64,000 bases of DNA from Candidatus Uhrbacteria bacterium (GCA_020850575.1 JADZEJ010000002.1:174511-238510), one strand, 5' to 3'; counted from the first letter of the stretch, positions 45,466 through 54,929 are shown. Notes: a model not told the origin generated them from the letters alone. Numbers and translations are program-made.

Positions 45466-47322
45466 CTATTTTATAGATTTACCGGATGCTGTTTCGCCAA
45501 CAATCACCTGTTCTTTTTCATTCAATCCTTTTGTTACTTCGACTCGACCTTCGTCACCACGTAAACCTAGATCGATATTCTTTTCGACCGGCTGATTATT
45601 TTCAAGCGTACGTACAGTTTTTTGACCGTTCTCTGATTTTGTCCTTACCGCACGCAAAGGTATTACCAGCGTATTTTTTGATTCACCTGTTTGAATCGTG
45701 ACATTCGCCGTCATTCCCGGCTTTACTTCTTTATCGCCAGGTTCGATTTGAACACGAATTTTATAATACACTGCATCTTGAATTTTGGTTTCCGCAGGGT
45801 CTTTTGCCGAAACAGTTCCTGTGAATTTTATGTCGTCTCCGTAGGCATCAAGTGTTATTGATGCGCTTTGACCTACTTTGATCTTTGATACATCCGCTTC
45901 AGGCACTTGCGCTTCAATATCGAACGTAGCCGTACCAATCATTTTGATTGCAATTGATCCCACCGTAGCCTGTTCACCAACATCCGGAATAACTTCAGAA
46001 ATAATGCCATCAACAGGAGCAATAATTTGAATATCTTTCAAATCCGCTGAGGCTTTATCCGCATTAACCTGCGCTTGCTCAACTGCGGCGATAAGCGGTT
46101 CAAGATCAACGGTACGAGGTCCTGATTTTTTTTGATCAAGTTGGGCATTTGCTTGATCCAAGTTTGCTTTTTGAACGGCTATTGCGGTTTCACCAGCGCG
46201 GATTTGAACGGCTGCATTCGTCACAGCCGTATCGTTTGCCAGCTGTGCTGATACAAATGCATCTTGCAGTTGTGTACCAGTTTGTTCTCGAACCAAACTC
46301 GTGTTCTTGATACCCTGTAATGCCGTTGTCACAGTTGAGTTTTGATTTGAAACGCTTATGCGATCCGCATCAATAGTCGCTCGCTTGGTTGCCAACACCG
46401 ATTCAGTTAAACTCCCATTCGTTAAACTTGCGGCAAGAACTTTTTGTACATCTGTTGCGTAAGCCTGGACAAGCTCAATGGCTTTTTGTAATTTCGCTGC
46501 AGCATTTTGTACATCAGTCTGACTGGAGGCAGTTGTAAGTGTTTTTATCGTTACTTCTGCTTCTTCTTTTGCAACCTTAGCTATAGAGTAAGAATTTTTT
46601 GAACGTTCAAGAGAGCCGAAATCCAAAAAACCAAGAAGATTTACATATGCTGAATTTGCAGCAGTGTTGTCAACTCCTGAAATTTGATCGCCATCTGATA
46701 ATGTCGTATTCAAAGGTCCAACCGCTGTCAATAAACTTGCTCGAGCCGACTCAATGGCATTATTCACATTTTGGGTAATAATGGCTTCTTGATTCGCTAG
46801 ATTATTCTTTGCCGTATTTAATGCCACTTCTGATGTTCGAATAGCGTCTGCCGTTGTTTTTTGAGTTGATGACAAGTCTGACACCGCTTTATCGTATGAA
46901 GCCTGCGCCTGTTCAACTTGAGCTTCAGCAACACGTATTGATTGGGACGTTTCACCCGCCTGGCGCACACGTAAATTTGCACGGGCAACCGATAATGATG
47001 CGGCTGCACTTCGTGCTGCAAATAACACATTGTCATTTTCCAGTTCAGCCAAAATTTGACCAGCCTTTACCGCTTCTCCAACCTTCACGCCAATCCCGCG
47101 AATGGTTCCGTTATTTTTAAAGCCGAGTTCGATGCGAGCCGCCGGTTTAATTTGTCCCGTAACTTCAACCGTTTGAAGCAGATCTCGTCTTTCGACCATG
47201 GTTGTTTCAAACGCAGGAGTTGCATTTGCATTTGATCGATAGCGATAAATCGCAAAACCTCCAATCAATAAAATCGCAATAACGTATGTACGTTTTTTTT
47301 TGATGAATGAAGGGAGATTCAT
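45466..47322 (-). CDS. MacA-like adaptor with very long hairpin
   Basis: A 618-residue HlyD/MacA-family adaptor anchored by an N-terminal helix (VIAILLIGGFAIYRY). The lipoyl half-motif (IRGIGVKVGEAVKAGQILAE) and its partner (IQIIAPVDGIISEVIPDVGE) flank an unusually long, Ala/Gln-rich helical section (residues ~105-430). A beta-barrel and membrane-proximal domain follow. MacA proteins usually have ~370 residues. In a cell without an outer membrane partner the long section may reach across the wall (inference). Overlaps murD by 4 bp. Confidence 0.85.
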   Translation of the reverse strand: MNLPSFIKKKRTYVIAILLIGGFAIYRYRSNANATPAFETTMVERRDLLQTVEVTGQIKPAARIELGFKNNGTIRGIGVKVGEAVKAGQILAELENDNVLFAARSAAASLSVARANLRVRQAGETSQSIRVAEAQVEQAQASYDKAVSDLSSTQKTTADAIRTSEVALNTAKNNLANQEAIITQNVNNAIESARASLLTAVGPLNTTLSDGDQISGVDNTAANSAYVNLLGFLDFGSLERSKNSYSIAKVAKEEAEVTIKTLTTASSQTDVQNAAAKLQKAIELVQAYATDVQKVLAASLTNGSLTESVLATKRATIDADRISVSNQNSTVTTALQGIKNTSLVREQTGTQLQDAFVSAQLANDTAVTNAAVQIRAGETAIAVQKANLDQANAQLDQKKSGPRTVDLEPLIAAVEQAQVNADKASADLKDIQIIAPVDGIISEVIPDVGEQATVGSIAIKMIGTATFDIEAQVPEADVSKIKVGQSASITLDAYGDDIKFTGTVSAKDPAETKIQDAVYYKIRVQIEPGDKEVKPGMTANVTIQTGESKNTLVIPLRAVRTKSENGQKTVRTLENNQPVEKNIDLGLRGDEGRVEVTKGLNEKEQVIVGETASGKSIK

Positions 47323-48728
47323 AGATTCTTTTTTTCTTTCAATATATCTGTAATGATTTTACGAAATTGTTCTCCGCGATCAAATTCATTTTTAAATTGA
47401 CCGAAACTTGTTCCACCGGGAGACAAAATAATCGCATCACCTTTTTTTGCCACGTTACTCGCTGAGATAAGAGCCTGTTTGAGATTTGGTACATCTTGAA
47501 ATGTTATTTTATTGGCGAGAAAAAGTTCTCGCATCTTATCGGATGCGCTTCCTGGCAAAAGGAAGATTTGTATTTTAAACTTTTTTGTTTGTTTTGTCAG
47601 TAATTCGTATTCAAGCTCTTTATCGTTTCCACCCATGATAAAAAAAGCGTTTTTATATCTAGGAGCCAAAGCCTGAATTGCAGCGATCACACCATCAGGT
47701 GTCGTCGCCGTTGTATCATTAACATAATCGACACCCATGATTTTGGCAATTAATTCTTGTCTATCAGCGATTCCATTAAATTCTTTCAATGCTGTTCGGA
47801 TCGCCGTAACTGAAGCGCCCGCCGTTTGAGCCGTCAACGCTGCTGCTATGGCATTTAACGCATTATGCTCGCCATACACTTTCAATTCCTTGCGCTTTAT
47901 TAAAAGCACTTCTTTTTGTTTATCTTTTACCCAAAGAGATTCTTTATCCAACCAGGCAGAACTGGATTTTTTTTTCTTTTTTGTGAAAAATTTTGCATTT
48001 CCAGGGACTTGATTCGCCCATTTTTTACAATTTGCATCATCCCCGTTTAGGACAACAGTATCTCCCGGTTGTTGATGACGAAAGATTTGCGCTTTTGCTT
48101 CAGCATACGCTTCCATGCCGTCGTATGTATTCAAATGATCGCGCATTAAATTGGTAATACACGCGATTTGCGGTGATAATCCGATGAGACCCGTAGTTTC
48201 GAGTTGCCAACTGGATAATTCCAGAACGACAAAGTCGTCTTTTTTCACTTTATCAATAAATGTGAGAGGTGAAACTAAAATATTTCCACCAATCCAAACT
48301 TTTCGACCTGTTTTTTTAAGAATATCGTGAACCAATGTTGTTGTCGTGCTTTTTCCTCTGGTTCCGGTAATTCCAATCACTTGAGCAGGGCAACGAGCGA
48401 GGAATAATGAAACATCCGATTCAAGACGTTTTCCCAAATTTCTTGCAAAAGACAATTCAGTTGAATTTGCACGAATGGCGGGATTACGAATAACAATATC
48501 CGCCCAGGTAATATCTTGTTTACGGTGTTCGCCTAATATAAATTCAACATTTTTATATTTTTTAAGCCGTGTGACATTTTTGATTAAATCTTGTTCGGTT
48601 TTAGTATCGGTCACACGAACGTTTGCTCCCATTCGTACGGCATACAATGCTCCAGAAATACCGCTCCCTTGTGGATATTGACCTAGTCCGAGTATTAAAA
48701 CGTTCTTCCCTTTCCAAGCTTTATTCAT
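47319..48728 (-). CDS. murD: UDP-N-acetylmuramoylalanine-D-glutamate ligase
   Basis: A 469-residue Mur ligase adding D-Glu to UDP-MurNAc-L-Ala. The N-terminal Rossmann part is VLILGLGQYPQGSGISGALY; ITGTRGKSTTTTLVHDIL is the ATP loop (~residue 120); VLELSSWQLETT, NLMRDHLNTYDG and YGEHNALNAIAAA are Mur signatures; NDTTATTPDGVIAAI replaces the usual NDSKATN. Functional residues seem intact. It is translationally coupled on both sides (ATGA overlaps). Confidence 0.93.
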   Translation of the reverse strand: MNKAWKGKNVLILGLGQYPQGSGISGALYAVRMGANVRVTDTKTEQDLIKNVTRLKKYKNVEFILGEHRKQDITWADIVIRNPAIRANSTELSFARNLGKRLESDVSLFLARCPAQVIGITGTRGKSTTTTLVHDILKKTGRKVWIGGNILVSPLTFIDKVKKDDFVVLELSSWQLETTGLIGLSPQIACITNLMRDHLNTYDGMEAYAEAKAQIFRHQQPGDTVVLNGDDANCKKWANQVPGNAKFFTKKKKKSSSAWLDKESLWVKDKQKEVLLIKRKELKVYGEHNALNAIAAALTAQTAGASVTAIRTALKEFNGIADRQELIAKIMGVDYVNDTTATTPDGVIAAIQALAPRYKNAFFIMGGNDKELEYELLTKQTKKFKIQIFLLPGSASDKMRELFLANKITFQDVPNLKQALISASNVAKKGDAIILSPGGTSFGQFKNEFDRGEQFRKIITDILKEKKNL

Positions 48729-49297
48729 ACTCGACGTGAAATATCATATCGTATATCTTCCAATCTTCGCAGATGACTTCGTGCCTGATCTCCTTTCGCA
48801 CGCAAGCTTCCGGTCATATCGAGGCTGGTAATAAACTCAACTAATTCTTCCGCTTGGTCGGCAATTTTATTCACGCGGTCAATATCTCCCGCGGTTGCAG
48901 CACGAACTGCAAAACGGACCAACTCACCAATCGCATCAGATAAGCCGCCAAGTAAAATTGTTGGATCATTAAATAATTTCCCAGAAGCTATTTCGTGTTT
49001 TGTGATCAATCGAAAAAACAATACGGCTTCGGCAGCTTCTTCCAAGGCCGATCGCCACATCCCATCCCCAGCCAAACGCTGTTCGGTTTGTGAAATCTTT
49101 TGCGCCTTTTTTAAAATCAACAACGCTTCTTCCAAGCGTGAATGACCTTCTTTTTCATTATCACGTTGCAATGAAAAAATTGCTTGTTTTGCCAAACGCT
49201 GTGCATCGGACGAAAGTTTTTGCAATTCACGACGCAAAACCTCCAAGCGTTCATACCGTTTTTTGACTACTTTTAATTCTGACATCGTGAGCGGCAT
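48725..49297 (-). CDS. Translin-like protein
   Basis: A 190-residue all-helical protein whose pattern matches the translin superfamily: RYERLEVLRRELQKLSSDAQ near the start, a middle EEAAEAVLFFRLI, then ILLGGLSDAIGELVRFAVRA and the end LRAKGDQARSHLRRLEDIRY. Eukaryotic and archaeal translins are ring-forming, single-stranded nucleic acid binding proteins. The role in bacteria is unclear. It lies between GT4 and murD with a 4-bp overlap into murD. Recognition is by pattern, without a search. Confidence 0.6.
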   Translation of the reverse strand: MPLTMSELKVVKKRYERLEVLRRELQKLSSDAQRLAKQAIFSLQRDNEKEGHSRLEEALLILKKAQKISQTEQRLAGDGMWRSALEEAAEAVLFFRLITKHEIASGKLFNDPTILLGGLSDAIGELVRFAVRAATAGDIDRVNKIADQAEELVEFITSLDMTGSLRAKGDQARSHLRRLEDIRYDISRRV

Positions 49298-49309
49298 ACC
49301 AGTGTTTTC

Positions 49310-50431
49310 CTATTTAATTAATTTTTGAAATTCATATTCCATCCGAACAATTACAGAATCCCAAGAATACAGACGTTTGATTACTTCACGAGCTCTCTGG
49401 GCACGCAATTCGACCATCGCCTTATCCTCGACCACAACTTGAAGCACATCTGCTAATGCATCGGTGTCACCTAACGGATACGCTATTCCTGAGTGATCAA
49501 TCAATTCACGATTTGCCGGAATATCACTCATGATGACCAATTTAGCATAGGACATTGCCTCAAGAATGGCTAATGACAACCCTTCGGTGCGTGAAGAATG
49601 CACCATTGCGTAACTATGCGCAATTAACTGTTGAAGTTCATGCCCGCTTCTTCGTCCGACAAACATGATCCGAAGATCATGTGCTGCAAGTGCGTGTAAT
49701 TTTTCTTCATACCAATGCATATCAGGCGTTGCGTCGCCGATGATAACCAAGCGCTTGTCAGTTTTTACTTTATGGAAAGCGTGTATAACGTCTTCCAGCG
49801 CCTTTAGCGGTAAGAGCCTACTCAACGTAAAAAAATATTCAGAAGGGGTAAGACCGAGATCTTTTAAGACAGTCGTGCCAACACGAAGCTCGGGAACATT
49901 CACCGCATTTGGAACATGTTTAATCTCTTTTCCAAACATGTGGCGACAAAACACTTGAATAACATGCGACGGTGTGATGGTTAAATGCGGAAAGGTAACT
50001 GCGGTCCATTCACCAAAAGCAAGATAAGCGCGACCAAACCAAGACCATTTTTCATGATACCGATCCCGCGAATGGAAGGTAACGACAACTTTTGCACTTG
50101 GTTTAAATAGACGAACGATCCATGAAAAAGTCGATGGACCAACGCCTTGATAGTGCACGATATCCACCGGTTGCCATAAGACATGTAGAGTGGCAAATAA
50201 TGTCGCAAACCACGTATCTAGGTTTTTACGATTGACGGTTGGTAAAGTTATTAAATCAACGCCACGATAGCGTTTTCTTCCTTCAGGATTGGCATATGGA
50301 CGACAATAGACAGATACACGATGTCCACGTTCTACAAGTCTTACTGCCAATTCTTCGATATATGATTCCACTCCTCCACCGTGAGCTGTGGAGGCTGGAA
50401 TACCCTTGGATCCAAGGATTGCAATTCGCAT
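49310..50431 (-). CDS. Glycosyltransferase family 4
   Basis: A 373-residue retaining GT-B enzyme. ILGSKGIPASTAHGGGVESY at the N-terminus, VVTFHSRDRYHEKWSW, VPNAVNVPELRVG, FTLSRLLPLKALEDVI and HSSRTEGLSLAILEAMSYAK (with the catalytic E-x7-E) are GT4 marks. Likely adds a sugar to an envelope glycan; donor unknown. The ATG at 50431 starts the conserved motif. First gene of the eight-gene minus-strand run ending at the methyltransferase before hrcA. Confidence 0.9.
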   Translation of the reverse strand: MRIAILGSKGIPASTAHGGGVESYIEELAVRLVERGHRVSVYCRPYANPEGRKRYRGVDLITLPTVNRKNLDTWFATLFATLHVLWQPVDIVHYQGVGPSTFSWIVRLFKPSAKVVVTFHSRDRYHEKWSWFGRAYLAFGEWTAVTFPHLTITPSHVIQVFCRHMFGKEIKHVPNAVNVPELRVGTTVLKDLGLTPSEYFFTLSRLLPLKALEDVIHAFHKVKTDKRLVIIGDATPDMHWYEEKLHALAAHDLRIMFVGRRSGHELQQLIAHSYAMVHSSRTEGLSLAILEAMSYAKLVIMSDIPANRELIDHSGIAYPLGDTDALADVLQVVVEDKAMVELRAQRAREVIKRLYSWDSVIVRMEYEFQKLIK

Positions 50432-50515
50432 CTTGATTTTCTTTGTTCCTTCGTCTATTATCATAGCGCAAATTTGATTCCTTGGGGAGATCTCAAAAAA
50501 GACACAGAAATTTAT

Positions 50516-50591
50516 GACTCGGTAGCTCAGCTGGTAGAGCAGTGGCCTTTTAAGCCAACGGTCGTGGGTTCAAGCCCCACCCGAGTCACCA
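50516..50591 (+). tRNA. tRNA-Lys (anticodon TTT)
   Basis: A 76-nt tRNA. Acceptor GACTCGG pairs with CCGAGTC, then discriminator A and an encoded CCA. D-arm GCTC/GAGC with the AGCTGGTAG loop; anticodon loop CTTTTAA gives TTT; T-arm GTGGG/CCCAC around TTCAAGC. The outermost anticodon-stem pair is G-A. Confidence 0.95.
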
Positions 50592-50634
50592 TCACGAAAT
50601 CGTGTACTCTGAAATTAAATCGTTTCAGACATAA

Positions 50635-50661
50635 AATCCGACACTTGTTGTCGGATTTTTT
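50635..50661. terminator. Bidirectional terminator between tRNA-Lys and murG
   Basis: An 8-bp stem AATCCGAC/GTCGGATT with a 7-nt loop and a T-run. On the other strand it follows the murG stop, which touches the T-tract. A small CACGA/TCGTG stem lies between the tRNA and this terminator. Confidence 0.85.
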
Positions 50662-51722
50662 CATTTGTTATTTGCTTTTTCAGGGATGAGCGCTATCCAC
50701 CTTTTTGCCAAAGCAGAACCGTCATCCGTCGGCAAAGCTTCATGGAGTGCAAGCCCAATCAGTAACCTGTCTTGAGGTTTGCTTAGTTTTTTTTGAATGA
50801 GAGCAATAAGCTGTTCGCTTGCGTCTTCTGCATTCTGAACAATTGACTCAACAGCATTGCCTAGGAAGGCAACATTTTTTTCTTGATGAGAATTTGGCAT
50901 TGGTACCAAAATAGTTGCTTTTTTGAGAGCTGCGCATTCGGATATTGTTCCCAGTCCGGCACGAGCTATTACGATATCTGCGGATTGATACGCAAGTAAC
51001 ATTTGATGTTCATTAAAAAACTCGTTGCATGAATAGCCATCAATTTTTTTTTGGTGCTCTGCTCCTTTTCCAATTCCAGTAAGATGCGTTATGTCTGCAA
51101 TCTTGAGTAATTTTGGGAGTGATTTTGCGATGAGTTCATTCAAACCAATCGCGCCAGTTCCACCACCGAGAACAAATAATCGTAATTTTGCTGACGTTTT
51201 TGTTTTATTGATTGTGTTTTTTGAAAAACGACATGGTGTTTGCAATTGCTCTGATTCAACCCCAGGAAAAGCAGGTTGGTCATATGAAAAAGACGTAGTT
51301 ACACTTTTACACTTTTTTGCCACGAGACGATTGGCTAAACCCGGTTCTGCATCCAATTGATGAATAGCGCATGGAATACCTTGTTTTGACGCTTGTCGAA
51401 TAAGCGGTACCCCCATGAACCCACCGACAGACACAACTACATCCGGACGTATTTTTTCTAGCAACCTTTTTGCTTGTTGGGTAGCTTTCCAATACGCCAA
51501 AGGAAAACGCACTGTATCGAACGAAAAATAACGTGGCAATTTTGCGACATGCATGGAAAAATAAGGTATTCTTTCTCCTTCAACAATGCTGCGTTCTTGA
51601 CCCTTTTCGGTTCCGACCCAAAATGCTTCGCATTCAGGTTCGAGATGTTTCATTTGACGCCAAATAGCAATCAGCGGCGTGACGGGACCAAGCGTTCCCC
51701 CTCCTGTAAACAGAACTTTCAT
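50661..51722 (-). CDS. murG: MurG N-acetylglucosaminyltransferase
   Basis: A 353-residue GT28 enzyme that turns lipid I into lipid II at the inner membrane face. VVSVGGFMGVPLIRQA, FVLGGGTGAIGLNEL and ADIVIARAGLGTISECAAL are family blocks. The first loop is GGGTLGPVTPLIAI instead of GGTGGHxFPA, so the usual His is absent. The ATG at 51722 overlaps ftsW by 4 bp; an upstream extension inside ftsW is rejected. Last gene of the nifU-like/mraY/ftsW/murG operon. Confidence 0.92.
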   Translation of the reverse strand: MKVLFTGGGTLGPVTPLIAIWRQMKHLEPECEAFWVGTEKGQERSIVEGERIPYFSMHVAKLPRYFSFDTVRFPLAYWKATQQAKRLLEKIRPDVVVSVGGFMGVPLIRQASKQGIPCAIHQLDAEPGLANRLVAKKCKSVTTSFSYDQPAFPGVESEQLQTPCRFSKNTINKTKTSAKLRLFVLGGGTGAIGLNELIAKSLPKLLKIADITHLTGIGKGAEHQKKIDGYSCNEFFNEHQMLLAYQSADIVIARAGLGTISECAALKKATILVPMPNSHQEKNVAFLGNAVESIVQNAEDASEQLIALIQKKLSKPQDRLLIGLALHEALPTDDGSALAKRWIALIPEKANNK

Positions 51723-52831
51723 ACGGAAACTTTGGAATAGCGAGAAATTGAAGCAAGCAAACCTGCGCCAATACAAAGTGAAACCATGGCAGAACTCCCA
51801 TAACTTACGAAAGGCAATGTGACACCAGTGATAGGCATTAATGCTGTCATTGATGCGATATTGAAAATCGTCTGAATTGCAAACCAACTAGCAATACCCG
51901 TACCTAAAAAACGTCCAAATTCATCAGGAGCCTGTCGTGCAATAGAAAAACAACGGTATACAAACCAAGCAAATAGGCACAAGAAACCGACTGTTAACAC
52001 AAAACCAAGTTCTTCACCTATCACGGCAAAAACAGAATCACCAGCTACCTCAGGCAAATACAAATACTTTTGACGAGAATGTCCATACCCTAAACCAAAA
52101 GGTCCGCCTGATCCTATTGCAAGCAGAGCTTGATTAATTTGATACCCTTGACCCATCGGGTCCAGCTCAGGATGTAAAAAAGTCATAAAACGCGCTGCAC
52201 GATACGGTGTCAATTTAATCAATAATGCCACCAAACCTACAACTCCGATTCCTAAAAAAGCAAACCACACAATCGGGGCACCAGCGACAAAATACGTCAG
52301 AAGAGCAGAACCCACGATCACTGACATTGACCCTGTATTCGGTTGTTTAATTAAAAGAAACATCACAAGACCGAGAGCTGCTAAAAATGGAAACAAACCT
52401 TCGTACAGAGTTTTTGCTTTATGTTCGTGCTTTGCGGCAAGCCAAGCCGCAACATAGATCAAAAACGTCACTTTCACAAATTCAGAAGGCTGAAAAGCAA
52501 TTGGCCCAATTGACACCCAACGTCCCGCACCGCCAAAACGTAAACCAATGCCAGGAACATACACAAGTAGCAGTAAAACAATAGACACGATTAACGCAAC
52601 CAGAGCAAAAGGCTTCCATTTACGATAATCGATATATGAAAGTATAAAAAAAATGAACGCACCCGGAATAATACCTCGCGTTAATTGGTGCTTGAAGAAA
52701 AACCAACTGTCCCCAAATTTTTGAATTCCGAGCGGTCCGCTCGCCGAGAGCAGCATAATCAAACCAAAAAGTATAATCACTCCAAATAGAATGAGAAAGA
52801 TTCGATCTATCGGTTGGTTTCCTCCACGCAT
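51719..52831 (-). CDS. ftsW: FtsW/RodA-family peptidoglycan glycosyltransferase
   Basis: A 370-residue SEDS protein with about ten membrane helices that polymerises lipid II at the septum. GRWVSIGPIAFQPSEFVK, KQPNTGSMSVI, GYQINQALLAIGSGGPFG, DSVFAVIGEELGF and TGVTLPFVSYGSSAMVSL are the SEDS signatures. Placement between mraY and murG favours FtsW over RodA. Confidence 0.93.
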   Translation of the reverse strand: MRGGNQPIDRIFLILFGVIILFGLIMLLSASGPLGIQKFGDSWFFFKHQLTRGIIPGAFIFFILSYIDYRKWKPFALVALIVSIVLLLLVYVPGIGLRFGGAGRWVSIGPIAFQPSEFVKVTFLIYVAAWLAAKHEHKAKTLYEGLFPFLAALGLVMFLLIKQPNTGSMSVIVGSALLTYFVAGAPIVWFAFLGIGVVGLVALLIKLTPYRAARFMTFLHPELDPMGQGYQINQALLAIGSGGPFGLGYGHSRQKYLYLPEVAGDSVFAVIGEELGFVLTVGFLCLFAWFVYRCFSIARQAPDEFGRFLGTGIASWFAIQTIFNIASMTALMPITGVTLPFVSYGSSAMVSLCIGAGLLASISRYSKVSV

Positions 52832-52834
52832 ATT

Positions 52835-53890
52835 TTAATAGAGCTTATCCAACAAAGCGATAATAACACCCGCTGAGCCGCAGAAGAAGGAAATGATCCA
52901 TGTCCGGAAAACAATTTGCGATTCTTTCCATCCTATCGCTTCAAGATGATGGTGAATCGGTGCAGATAAAAAAACCTTTTTCTTTCGAATTTTTTTTGAG
53001 GTTATTTGTATGATGACTGATAAAGACTCGATTACAAACGGTAACCCAATAATGAGAAGTAAAAATGGTTGATTAGTAAAAATAGCTACCACACCCAACA
53101 CTGTCCCGAGTGACATTGCGCCCGTATCGCCCATAAAGAATGAAGCAGGCGTGACATTGAACCACAAAAAGGCCATCAATGCTCCGACAATAGCGGCACA
53201 AAAAACCGCCAAATCAACCCGACCTTGAATGAATGAAATAACCGAGAACGCCGTGAATGCCGTCATGAGCGGTCCACCCGCCAAGCCATCCAATCCATCA
53301 GTTTCATTCACTGAGAAAGACGTAGCGACGATGATTAAGGTAAAAGCCGGAATGGCCAAAATCCCAACGGGAAAATTGCCATAAAATGGGATGTGTAAAA
53401 AATCCCAACCGAGTTTTGCATAAAACCACCATGCTCCACCCAAAGCAATCAACGTGTACGAAATCAATCTATGGCGCATCCGTAAACCTCCTCCTTTTGG
53501 TCCAATGCGACGCACATTTAAATAGTCGTCAACCAAACCGACTAAAGCAGCCGCAATAAGAGCACCAAAAGGTAACAATGTTTGTGCACGAGTCAAAAAA
53601 TTCCAATCGCAAGAAAGACCTCCAATGAATTGACACTTTGTCCAAAGTGTTACTGAAATAATTATAACAGTTGCCCATATCACGATACCACCCATGGTTG
53701 GGGTGCCCGCTTTTGACGCATGCAAAGCAGCAAATACCGGTGCATCTTTCGCATCACGTAACTGTTTACCCAATTTATACTTCCGTAACAAACGTATGAT
53801 AAGCGGCGCTAAAGCCATTCCCAAAACGAAGGTGATGAAGCTGATAATGAGAATGCGCATCATGGGAAAAAAAACAGTCGCAGTTGTCAT
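52835..53890 (-). CDS. mraY: Phospho-N-acetylmuramoyl-pentapeptide transferase MraY
   Basis: A 351-residue polytopic enzyme making lipid I. KAGTPTMGGIVIW, LVGLVDDYLNV (aspartate pair), NETDGLDGLAGG, FFMGDTGAMSLGTVLG and the LSAPIHHHLEAIGW histidine motif are all present. The ATG at 53890 leaves 2 bp after the upstream stop; the in-frame extension to 53935 is rejected. Confidence 0.95.
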   Translation of the reverse strand: MTTATVFFPMMRILIISFITFVLGMALAPLIIRLLRKYKLGKQLRDAKDAPVFAALHASKAGTPTMGGIVIWATVIIISVTLWTKCQFIGGLSCDWNFLTRAQTLLPFGALIAAALVGLVDDYLNVRRIGPKGGGLRMRHRLISYTLIALGGAWWFYAKLGWDFLHIPFYGNFPVGILAIPAFTLIIVATSFSVNETDGLDGLAGGPLMTAFTAFSVISFIQGRVDLAVFCAAIVGALMAFLWFNVTPASFFMGDTGAMSLGTVLGVVAIFTNQPFLLLIIGLPFVIESLSVIIQITSKKIRKKKVFLSAPIHHHLEAIGWKESQIVFRTWIISFFCGSAGVIIALLDKLY

Positions 53891-53892
53891 AC

Positions 53893-54270
53893 TTATAGAT
53901 TTACTAGAATAAGAAAAAAAGAGGATATTCCCCATAAAATACCCGTTACTGTTCCAATTGTCACTATTGTGCGAGCAGCGATTGTATCAGAACGGTATAT
54001 TCCGGCAGCGATGACGAGATCTAAAAGATATAAACCAACGTAGGCAAATGGTGACACAAAAACCCAAGGCCAAGGTCGAACATCGTCGATTCCGAGATAA
54101 ATATTGTAGTGCATCACTAAAACTCCAGAACGTATTCCTTCTGGAATCAGGCGCCAAGCAAAAAAACTAGTCCAACCCAAAAAAACCAACAACGTACTAA
54201 TGCCTACAATACGTAAATATCGGTCTTGCCAGGCAAGTTTTGCAGAAAATTTCCAAGCTTCCAGGGTCAT
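53893..54270 (-). CDS. Small polytopic membrane protein
   Basis: A 125-residue protein with three hydrophobic helices (IVGISTLLVFLGWTSFFAW, FVSPFAYVGLYLLDLVIAA, TIVTIGTVTGILWGISSFF) and a conserved-looking middle (MHYNIYLGIDDVRPWPW). No family recognised. Its place between a NifU-like gene and mraY in one operon suggests an envelope role. Confidence 0.6.
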   Translation of the reverse strand: MTLEAWKFSAKLAWQDRYLRIVGISTLLVFLGWTSFFAWRLIPEGIRSGVLVMHYNIYLGIDDVRPWPWVFVSPFAYVGLYLLDLVIAAGIYRSDTIAARTIVTIGTVTGILWGISSFFLILVNL

Positions 54271-54277
54271 GAAGAAG

Positions 54278-54526
54278 CTATATTACATTGACAACCTCGG
54301 TGATTTCAGGAATCAGTTCTCGTAAAGTCTCTTCTATACCAGCCTTTAGAGTTAAGTCCGACATTGGACAACCGACACAAGAACCCGTAAGACGCACGCT
54401 CACTTTTCCCGTTTCTTCTTCAATATCAATTAATTCTACGTTTCCGGCATGCATTGCTATACCAACACGAAGCGTATCCAACACCTGTTCAACCTCTTGC
54501 ATGAGTTCTTGTTTGGTTTTTGCCAT
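54278..54526 (-). CDS. NifU-like Fe-S scaffold domain protein
   Basis: An 82-residue protein consisting only of a NifU C-terminal domain. The cluster-binding CxxC is in LTGSCVGCPMSDLTLKAGIE; the HAGNVELIDIEEETGKVSV strand precedes it. Such proteins hand Fe-S clusters to client enzymes. First gene of the mraY-ftsW-murG operon; divergent from rpmA. Confidence 0.9.
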   Translation of the reverse strand: MAKTKQELMQEVEQVLDTLRVGIAMHAGNVELIDIEEETGKVSVRLTGSCVGCPMSDLTLKAGIEETLRELIPEITEVVNVI

Positions 54527-54562
54527 ATTTTTATAAAATCATTCTACCCATGCTCCATGTCC

Positions 54563-54591
54563 TTGACAAGGTCAATATTTATGCGTAAGAT
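54563..54591 (+). promoter_or_regulatory. rpmA promoter
   Basis: TTGACA, 17-bp spacer, TAAGAT, 32 bp before the ATG. This is one of the few units with a conventional ~25-nt leader, though that leader shows no Shine-Dalgarno box. Confidence 0.7.
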
Positions 54592-54623
54592 AGCGGTCAT
54601 ATCCTCATTATTGTCACACTTTT

Positions 54624-54917
54624 ATGGCACATAAAAAAGCAGGTGGTTCTACCGCGTATGGTCGTGATTCACACGGTCAACGTCTTGGTGTAAAATTATA
54701 CGCTGGTGAAACCGTCAAAATTGGTAATATTATCGTACGCCAACGAGGTACTAAAATTCGTGCCGGCGCTAATGTCCGTATGGGCAAAGACGATACGTTG
54801 TTTGCCATTGCTGAAGGCATCGTTAAGTTTACCCAACGTCGGGTACGCCGTTTTACTGGCGCATTCAAAGATGTTCGCTTTGCACACGTCGTTCCAGCGA
54901 CCGAAGTAAAAAAATAA
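54624..54917 (+). CDS. rpmA: 50S ribosomal protein L27
   Basis: A 97-residue ribosomal protein near the peptidyl-transferase centre. It opens with [20 protein letters not shown] and continues [35 protein letters not shown] and [13 protein letters not shown], the full L27 pattern. It has no cleavable N-terminal extension. rplU is not adjacent, unlike in most bacteria. Confidence 0.97.
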   Translation: MAHKKAGGSTAYGRDSHGQRLGVKLYAGETVKIGNIIVRQRGTKIRAGANVRMGKDDTLFAIAEGIVKFTQRRVRRFTGAFKDVRFAHVVPATEVKK

Positions 54918-54929
54918 GCGAATAAACGA

